The notes beneath the pieces were generated by a model, which worked only from the letters and a program-made list of their open reading frames with translations, had not been told where the DNA came from and searched no databases. Position numbers and translations under genes: made by a program. Below are positions 6,623-9,833 of a stretch of 9,833 bases of DNA, piece by piece. How positions within the stretch are numbered: position 1 is the first letter of the stretch; every line of letters begins with the position of its first letter. The stretch comes from Candidatus Levybacteria bacterium RIFCSPLOWO2_01_FULL_39_10 (GTDB taxonomy: Bacteria > Patescibacteriota > Microgenomatia > Levybacterales > UBA12049): contig MFOV01000002.1 of NCBI GenBank assembly GCA_001782515.1, positions 36,965-46,797 on the forward strand, read 5' to 3'.

Positions 6623-6847
6623 GTTTTTGCCAGCAAAAAAGCACATGGTAGAGTAAACGAGAAAATCCCGTCGGGGTTTGAACGCAAGCGTCCAAACATC
6701 AACAAAGACTTCCAAGTCTTCCTCCTTTACCCTTTCGGGTACCATGTGCTTTTCGCACGTTGTCGATCCGAGGCCCTTTTGGGCGTAGGACGACTTGTCC
6801 CTAATAGCCTTTCGGCGACGTGGGAACTTGTTATTCAGTTGTGTCAT
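6605..6847 (-). CDS. Doubtful 80-residue ORF overlapping the structured RNA
   Basis: An open frame of 80 codons begins with ATG overlapping the stop of the 87-residue gene (TGATG), which would allow coupled translation. The product is basic and resembles nothing I know (starts MTQLNNKFPRRRKAI). An internal AAAGGAGGA (near 6718-6726) before an in-frame TTG could start a shorter 36-residue form. Against coding, the frame runs through at least six hairpins with GNRA-type or CUUG loops and a long terminal stem, and it ends in the AT-rich heptamer array. I think the region is more likely RNA than protein, but a small protein is not excluded. Confidence 0.25.
   Translation of the reverse strand: MTQLNNKFPRRRKAIRDKSSYAQKGLGSTTCEKHMVPERVKEEDLEVFVDVWTLAFKPRRDFLVYSTMCFFAGKNLIFTI
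6635..6753 (-). terminator. Terminator-like 14-bp stem with U6 closing the array transcript
   Basis: AAAAGCACATGGTA (minus, 6753-6740) pairs perfectly with TACCATGTGCTTTT (6650-6637), and the T-run continues to 6635. The loop is unusually large (89 nt) and itself folded. A competing small hairpin, GUGC-GAAAA-GCAC (6758-6746), shares the 5' arm and could act as an alternative state. Confidence 0.55.
6635..6817 (-). ncRNA. Dense multi-hairpin RNA at the end of the small-gene array (candidate structured ncRNA)
   Basis: Read on the minus strand, hairpins follow one another: GCC-GAAA-GGC (6816-6807), GGAC-N5-GUCC (6800-6788) and GCCC-AAAA-GGGC (6784-6773). Then a 14-bp outer stem (6753-6740 with 6650-6637) encloses ACCC-GAAA-GGGU, AAGACU-UGGA-AGUCUU (6720-6705), a 9-bp hairpin with a CUUG loop (6697-6676) and CCC-GAC-GGG (6675-6667). 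The strand assignment has support. GAAA loops are GNRA only on the minus strand (UUUC on the other), and one pair of the 9-bp hairpin is G-U on the minus strand but A-C on the plus. Function is unknown. The 3' end has six U, so it also works as a terminator. It matches no RNA family I can name (not tRNA, tmRNA, SRP RNA or RNase P by their usual motifs). Confidence 0.5.
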
Positions 6848-7110
6848 CAGTGAAGATAGGGCTGAGACGGCGTTTGGTCTGGAAGCACATAGGCTTCCGG
6901 ATCAAAGTCCTCTTCTCTGAAGCCTGTCTGTTCAGGAACCTGCGTTCTTATCGCCTGAAGAGCTCTCTCTGCCCTGTCACGCGACTCGATGAGTCGGCTG
7001 TATCTTTCCTCGCACTCCTCGAGGTCAATACGCCTCACCCGCATTCCTGCGATAAATCCGCTCAGGACACCGATGAAAAGTCCGACTACGATTCCGACTA
7101 GGAATTCCAT
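6847..7110 (-). CDS. Small membrane-anchored coiled-coil protein, unknown function
   Basis: This 87-residue protein has an N-terminal glycine-rich transmembrane helix (residues 3-23, FLVGIVVGLFIGVLSGFIAG) and a short basic stop-transfer patch (MRVRRI). A charged helix likely to form a coiled coil follows (30-58, LEECEERYSRLIESRDRAER), then an acidic, proline-containing tail. I do not recognise the family. I chose ATG 7110 because GGAGG lies 9 nt upstream; ATG at 7119 is directly against that GGAGG, and a longer frame reaching 7320 would overlap the upstream gene by over 100 bp. It is the last clear gene of the small-gene array, and the folded RNA follows. Confidence 0.8.
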   Translation of the reverse strand: MEFLVGIVVGLFIGVLSGFIAGMRVRRIDLEECEERYSRLIESRDRAERALQAIRTQVPEQTGFREEDFDPEAYVLPDQTPSQPYLH

Positions 7111-7207
7111 CTTCCTCATCCTCCGAATTGGGTGCTTAGTGAGGGCTAAAACCTCTGTTCGGATTTCTCCGATCCAAGCACCCTGACTAGTCGGCGACTT
7201 AGGTCTC
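7111..7207 (-). promoter_or_regulatory. Branched structured leader before the 87-residue gene
   Basis: On the minus strand, after the motif GACTAGTCAGGGT, an 8-bp stem GGGTGCTT/AAGCACCC (7183-7176 with 7137-7130) closes two hairpins: CGGA-GAAA-TCCG (7171-7160) and GAGG-TTTTAGC-CCTC (7155-7141). The fold ends just before CGGAGG, the Shine-Dalgarno. The CCTC arm could instead pair with GGAGG, a possible translational switch. The leader begins like the other leaders of the array (TAGT plus hairpin). Confidence 0.55.
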
Positions 7208-7768
7208 CTACTGGAGTTCGAACTCTTGAAGCAGGCTGCCCGGCGGGATGTGAAACTCGTATTCGTCGGTGAGCCTAGGCTCTCCGCAGAGCACCCAAAG
7301 CTCATAACCGTCCGGAACACAGCTGGCGGGAATCACGTTTTGCTGAAGATATGCACTCTCAGGAGCGACATCCTCAACAACTAGCACATTTGGCCCGTCT
7401 CTTAGCAGTCCATGCCTGAAACCGGGACCGTCCACGTACCAATAGCTGTAGTAATGGTTGGTGCCGATCCTCCCTGAACCCAGGAAGAACGATCCGTCAA
7501 GATCACTCCTTTGCCTAAGGGCAACAAGCGAAGTCCTGACGTCATGAGCCGGTGGCTTAGCAAGCGACAGGTATTTTGGCAGCGAATCGCTGGCCAATAT
7601 ATACCCGATTACAACTCCCGCAATCAGCCACAAGAAGACGGTTATTACAGCAAAGCAGCCAACTTCTTCTCTCTCTTGCGGCTCCCTGGTGCGCCATCTT
7701 GCCCACACTCGGTAGAGCAAGTAGAAGACGATCCAGGGAATAACGACCATCAGAATCAAAGTAAGCAT
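7208..7768 (-). CDS. Membrane protein with two N-terminal helices and a beta-rich C-terminal domain, unknown function
   Basis: This 186-residue protein has transmembrane helices at about 3-20 and 38-59, separated by a basic/acidic loop (RVWARWRTREPQEREE). A soluble, aromatic-rich domain follows, with TSLVALRQ, GSFFLGSG, HYYSYWYVDG, NVLVVEDVAPE and a final FHIPPGSLLQEFEL. From memory, this order (FFLGSG, Y-rich strand, E-D strand, H(I/V)PxGS near the end) recurs in small uncharacterised membrane proteins of bacteria, some in prophage-like regions; I cannot check this here. The start ATG is well supported by GAAAGGAGCAGAAG directly upstream. It belongs to a co-directional array with structured leaders on both sides. 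Confidence 0.85.
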   Translation of the reverse strand: MLTLILMVVIPWIVFYLLYRVWARWRTREPQEREEVGCFAVITVFLWLIAGVVIGYILASDSLPKYLSLAKPPAHDVRTSLVALRQRSDLDGSFFLGSGRIGTNHYYSYWYVDGPGFRHGLLRDGPNVLVVEDVAPESAYLQQNVIPASCVPDGYELWVLCGEPRLTDEYEFHIPPGSLLQEFELQ

Positions 7769-7847
7769 CTTCTGCTCCTTTCAAGAGCTGTGCGCCTTGA
7801 TGGCGTTGTGGCTTCTCACCCGCAGTCAGTGTTCGAATGAACCCTGA
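7769..7847 (-). promoter_or_regulatory. Array leader, copy A (TAGT hairpin, conserved 37-nt core, strong SD)
   Basis: Directly at the stop of the upstream gene, a hairpin GTCAG-g-GTTC-attc-GAAC-a-CTGAC (7848-7825) has nine pairs and one G-A mismatch. A 37-nt core (7821-7785) identical to copy B follows and holds CGCC-ATCAA-GGCG (7805-7793). Then GCTC-TTGAAAG-GAGC places the Shine-Dalgarno in a loop before CAGAAG-ATG. Confidence 0.7.
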
Positions 7848-8162
7848 CTAATCGTTTGGTTCTGATGCGGTGCTTAGGGCCTCCCAGCCTGTTCCACCAC
7901 AGTGGACACAGGACTCACCGTGGGAGTCGATACCGTCCCTGCACCATATGCAAGATTCCTTTGACTTTGGAAGATACTTCATCTCCTTCTCCTTATCCTT
8001 ATCGGAGATGGGATTTAGGGTTAGGGTCGATTTCCAAGAATCAGGAGGAATCTCCTGCTCCAGGATGGTCACCTCCACGGAAACCTTCTGGACCCGGCGG
8101 TGGTTGAAAGCCCATTCTTCGAGCTGTCTCACCACCTCTTTTGGTGTTCCCTTGAAATACAT
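7848..8162 (-). CDS. Small protein with C-terminal zinc-ribbon-like CxxC pairs, unknown function
   Basis: This 104-residue protein has an amphipathic N-terminal helix (MYFKGTPKEVVRQLEEWAFN), a beta-strand region (QKVSVEVTILEQE) and a lysine-rich linker. The C-terminus carries two cysteine pairs, CIWC (71-74) and CVHCGGTG (85-92). The second pair, CxxCxGxG, is the DnaJ-type half-knuckle, and the four cysteines probably bind one zinc ion. No catalytic motif and no membrane segment are visible, so it is likely cytoplasmic. The ATG follows CTCGAAAGGAGCAGAAG, a convincing Shine-Dalgarno shared with its neighbours. A role in RNA or protein binding would be guesswork. Confidence 0.85.
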   Translation of the reverse strand: MYFKGTPKEVVRQLEEWAFNHRRVQKVSVEVTILEQEIPPDSWKSTLTLNPISDKDKEKEMKYLPKSKESCIWCRDGIDSHGESCVHCGGTGWEALSTASEPND

Positions 8163-8258
8163 CTTCTGCTCCTTTCGAGCTGGTGCGCTGTAAGCGCGTG
8201 TCTTGGATTGACGCTAGGCGTGTCGGGTGTGAAGTCCGACTATTTGAACTTCTTCAGG
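8163..8258 (-). promoter_or_regulatory. Array leader, diverged copy C
   Basis: This 96-nt leader has the same order of parts but different bases. TAGT (8242-8239) is followed by GTCGG-N9-CCGAC (8240-8222). An ACGC-CTA-GCGT hairpin comes next, then GCGC-TTACA-GCGC (8197-8185) in place of CGCC-ATCAA-GGCG. Last is GCTC-GAAAG-GAGC holding the Shine-Dalgarno. Stem changes that keep pairing point to structure rather than sequence being conserved. Confidence 0.55.
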
Positions 8259-8765
8259 TTAGAAGTCAAAGAGAACGTACCTGAAGAAGTAGATTATTGG
8301 CCAGGCCCACAGCAGGATACCAATCAGCCACACTACCCAGAATTGGGTGATGACGAGGCCGAAGGATGGTGGTTCCAGTTCCCTGATCGTACCTCGCAGA
8401 TCGTCCAAGCCCACCTGGTAGGCGGTCTCGGACTTCGGGAGATCCTTGATCTGTTCAAGTCTCTCGATGATCCGATTGACGGACTCGTAGAGAAGTGAGA
8501 GATCGTTCGCAGGGGTCTGGAAGATGGGCACCGAGTAGCCCTGAGTGATGCCATGCCGCTCCATGTTGGACTTGAGATCCACCATATAAACAAGCATGTC
8601 ATCGGCATCAGCCGCGACTTGAGCTCTGTGAGCCACCGCCTCGACGTCCCTACTCAGTTCATAGCCAGTTCTGCATGAACCGACGAGGATGAGGATGGCG
8701 TAGGCCAAGGCTACAACAGCCATGATCCGTGCAGACTTCTGCACCCAAGTACCTCTGTAGTACAT
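8259..8765 (-). CDS. Two-helix membrane protein with helical extracytoplasmic domain, unknown function
   Basis: This 168-residue protein has a first membrane helix at about 13-30 (MAVVALAYAILILVG) and a second at about 136-158 (LVITQFWVVWLIGILLWAWP), followed by a short hydrophobic tail (IYFFRYVLFDF). The ~105 residues between them are mostly helical and charged (DLKSNMERHG, YESVNRIIERLEQIKDL), reminiscent of four-helix sensor domains between two membrane helices. No signalling output domain is present, so a sensor role is only an analogy. VGSC at the end of helix 1 resembles a weak lipobox, but the second helix makes a lipoprotein less likely. ATG is preceded by CACGAAAGGAGCAGC. Confidence 0.83.
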   Translation of the reverse strand: MYYRGTWVQKSARIMAVVALAYAILILVGSCRTGYELSRDVEAVAHRAQVAADADDMLVYMVDLKSNMERHGITQGYSVPIFQTPANDLSLLYESVNRIIERLEQIKDLPKSETAYQVGLDDLRGTIRELEPPSFGLVITQFWVVWLIGILLWAWPIIYFFRYVLFDF

Positions 8766-8858
8766 GCTGCTCCTTTCGTGAGCTGTGCGCCTTGATGGCG
8801 TTGTGGCTTCTCACCCACAGTAGTCGAGAACTCTCGCCTACTAGTCACTGTTTGTAGC
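8766..8858 (-). promoter_or_regulatory. Array leader, copy B (TAGT hairpin, conserved 37-nt core, strong SD)
   Basis: The hairpin AGTAG-g-CGAG-agtt-CTCG-a-CTACT (8842-8819) has the same 5 bp, G-A mismatch, 4 bp and 4-nt-loop geometry as copy A with almost wholly different bases. The 37-nt core (8816-8780) is identical to copy A, including CGCC-ATCAA-GGCG (8800-8788). GCTC-ACGAAAG-GAGC then carries the Shine-Dalgarno before CAGC-ATG. Confidence 0.7.
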
Positions 8859-9059
8859 CTAGTTCCATCGCCTGAGATAAAGGCCAACCAGAAGAACACC
8901 TACGGATATGATGCCACAAGAGATTCCGACAGTTGTCGAAATCGTCGCCATTGTAGCGTTTCCTTGTTTGGACCAGGCCTCCCCCTGAAGAATCCATAGC
9001 CCTCCAAAAATGAGCCAAATTGAGCTCAGCACAATCCAGCGCTTCCAAATCAAGCGCAT
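8859..9059 (-). CDS. Small two-helix membrane protein, unknown function
   Basis: This 66-residue protein has two hydrophobic helices (about 5-25, WKRWIVLSSIWLIFGGLWIL, and 41-61, ending LLVGLYLRRWN) joined by a short polar loop (QGEAWSKQGNATMATIS). The tryptophan-rich first helix and basic end residues suggest a hairpin membrane protein with both ends inside. It resembles a holin or small accessory subunit only in size and topology, so no function is assigned. A 21-nt segment including the Shine-Dalgarno (9060-9080) is identical to that before the 186-residue gene (7769-7789), which fixes the ATG. Confidence 0.8.
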   Translation of the reverse strand: MRLIWKRWIVLSSIWLIFGGLWILQGEAWSKQGNATMATISTTVGISCGIISVGVLLVGLYLRRWN

Positions 9060-9104
9060 CTTCTGCTCCTTTCAAGAGCTAAAGAGTTGATTCCTTAAGG
9101 AGAC
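9060..9104 (-). promoter_or_regulatory. Short array leader with strong SD, lacking the long core
   Basis: Only 45 nt separate the two genes. It contains the palindrome TCCTTAAGGA and then GCTC-TTGAAAG-GAGC-AGAAG-ATG. The 37-nt core and TAGT hairpin are missing, so this is the minimal version of the leader. Confidence 0.6.
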
Positions 9105-9299
9105 CTAGTCGTCTTGGGCAACCATCACCTCGGGATCCAATGAGTATATGGACTCGCGCTGACATGACGGACAGTCCTTGGGATCGACTGCTTCAACACA
9201 ATCGATGACTCCTGCTTCGCGGAGACGGCACTGTTTCTCTACTTCGCTGTTCTCAAGCGCGATGAGAGTGTGACCTTTGACACACATTGCGTTATACAC
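9105..9299 (-). CDS. Small cysteine-rich protein, probable zinc binder, unknown function
   Basis: This 64-residue acidic protein has five cysteines (C6, C24, C34, C43, C46). CPSC (43-46) is a clear zinc-knuckle half, and C6/H10 (CVKGH) with C24 or C34 could complete the site. The start is GTG (9299): GGAG stands 7 nt upstream, whereas the in-frame ATG at 9287 has no such site. Unlike its neighbours it lacks GAAAGGAGCAG. Its Shine-Dalgarno is embedded in CTCCA/TGGAG, which could pair and hide it. Together with the 104-residue gene it makes two probable metal-binding proteins among seven. Confidence 0.72.
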   Translation of the reverse strand: MYNAMCVKGHTLIALENSEVEKQCRLREAGVIDCVEAVDPKDCPSCQRESIYSLDPEVMVAQDD

Positions 9300-9356
9300 G
9301 GCGTTTCTCCATACTCGGTTTGGAGTTTGGGCCTAAGTGATTTGCGATTGCTTCTC
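9300..9356 (-). promoter_or_regulatory. Leader of the cysteine-rich gene with SD in a 5-bp stem
   Basis: On the minus strand CTCCA-N9-TGGAG (about 9326-9308) can fold so that GGAG, the only Shine-Dalgarno before the GTG, is paired. This may lower translation of this gene relative to its neighbours. No other signal is seen in these 57 nt. Confidence 0.4.
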
Positions 9357-9812
9357 CTATGAAACCACGTTGTAGTCGACGATCTCAAAACCCATCCGGT
9401 CTTGAAGAATCTCAACCGCGGTTGCGAGCTCCCCTGTTGTCGCTCCTATTCGAAACCCCCAGGCTCCGTCTGCCCGCTGAATTGGATCGTTTGTTACGCG
9501 GTCTCGTATCGCTTCGGCATCAAGCCTTGACGAAAGTCTGTCAACGATCACGTCGATATCCGGATCATCCAGCTCAAGATATTCACCAGGCGGCAGCTTG
9601 ATGAAAATCTCAATGCCTGTTGCTTTCCTGCTCGCACTCTCTGCGTAGCGGTAAGCGGTTTTGACCGAAGCTACCGAGTCGTTGGGTTTGACAGGGATCT
9701 GGATGCCTTCGAAGGTCAGGTTGATAGCCTCACCAATATGGGTGGCAATCTGAACCGCCCGCCTAACGACGACTCCTATGTCCTGACCCGGAGTTGCCTC
9801 ATAAGTGAGCAT
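9357..9812 (-). CDS. Soluble 151-residue protein, unknown function
   Basis: An alpha/beta protein with no membrane segment. The N-terminal half reads as strand-helix-strand: LTYEATPGQDIG, a helix VVRRAVQIATHIG, then INLTFEGIQIPVKPNDSVASV, a beta-hairpin that resembles the 'xLxFNGxxxxVxPxD' stretch of small phage-type proteins I have seen, which I cannot verify here. The middle has an acidic strand (EYLELDDPDIDVIVDRL), and the C-terminal part repeats helix-strand pairs (GELATAVEILQDRMGFEIVDYNVV). No catalytic motif is evident. ATG follows CACGAAAGGAGCAGC, as for the 168-residue gene, and the gene is complete. Confidence 0.85.
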   Translation of the reverse strand: MLTYEATPGQDIGVVVRRAVQIATHIGEAINLTFEGIQIPVKPNDSVASVKTAYRYAESASRKATGIEIFIKLPPGEYLELDDPDIDVIVDRLSSRLDAEAIRDRVTNDPIQRADGAWGFRIGATTGELATAVEILQDRMGFEIVDYNVVS

Positions 9813-9827
9813 GCTGCTCCTTTCGTG
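9813..9827 (-). promoter_or_regulatory. Strong conserved SD before the 151-residue gene
   Basis: CACGAAAGGAGCAGC is identical over 15 nt to the site before the 168-residue gene (8766-8780). The preceding leader is cut by the window end. Confidence 0.7.
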
Positions 9828-9833
9828 CTTGTC

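Noticed and set aside
6641..6750. tRNA-like or tmRNA-like gene, because the minus strand has GTTCAAACC and a terminal stem
   Set aside because: The would-be T-arm has a C-C mismatch in its stem, the outer stem is 14 bp rather than 7, and no D-arm, anticodon arm or CCA-proximal pattern fits.
7111..7320. Longer version of the 87-residue gene starting at 7320
   Set aside because: It would overlap the upstream gene by over 100 bp, and its extra part translates the structured leader; a Shine-Dalgarno stands properly before ATG 7110.
7511..8498. Plus-strand open frames opposite the small-gene array
   Set aside because: They cross gene borders and leader hairpins, have no ribosome sites, and overlap minus-strand genes with strong start signals.
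6847..9833. Integron cassette array (small co-directional genes separated by hairpins)
   Set aside because: No attC core sites (GTTRRRY / RYYYAAC pairs) are visible at the gene borders, leaders vary in length from 45 to about 97 nt, and no integrase is present.

Overview
The window looks like a chromosomal piece of an ultra-small bacterium of the Candidate Phyla Radiation (Patescibacteria, possibly Microgenomates), joined near position 6,600 to a block of very different character. The lineage call is an inference. It rests on the AT-rich left part, a DNA-uptake ComEC divided into a membrane gene and a metallo-beta-lactamase gene, weak ribosome binding sites there, and a LeuRS with unusual active-site motifs (HVGN, DGFGIHSEN).

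Left part (1-6,600). The 3' end of a sensor histidine kinase (+ strand) runs tail-to-tail into a minus-strand natural-transformation operon: comEA (DNA receptor), comEC (membrane channel) and a ComEC-type metallo-beta-lactamase. ComEA would bind incoming double-stranded DNA outside the membrane, the lactamase-like protein would degrade one strand, and ComEC would pass the other strand inward. A 140-bp segment bounded by long inverted repeats separates comEA from comEC and covers the comEC start codon. Upstream lies leuS (leucyl-tRNA synthetase, same strand, its own extended -10 promoter). LeuS and its flanks carry at least nine tandem arrays of 7-bp words, seven of them inside the reading frame, and these account for most of its excess length.

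Right part (6,600-9,833). Seven small minus-strand genes follow one another. They have much higher GC (one 60-base line at 7,201 counts 57% GC against 27% at 1,921) and strong, nearly identical Shine-Dalgarno sequences. Their products are short: four with membrane segments, two cysteine-rich and probably zinc-binding, one soluble. I recognise no enzyme. Several intergenic leaders share one architecture: a TAGT-hairpin, a small 4-bp/5-nt-loop hairpin, and a GCTC/GAGC hairpin holding the Shine-Dalgarno in its loop. Two leaders share an identical 37-nt core. At the 3' end of the array is a densely folded segment of about 180 nt, closed by a 14-bp stem that ends in six U. It may be a structured non-coding RNA or an elaborate terminator.

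The most interesting candidates are the repeated structured leaders, the folded RNA at the array's end, and the heptamer arrays that have grown into leuS. The right block could be an acquired island (prophage- or plasmid-like), and a chimeric assembly join is also possible.
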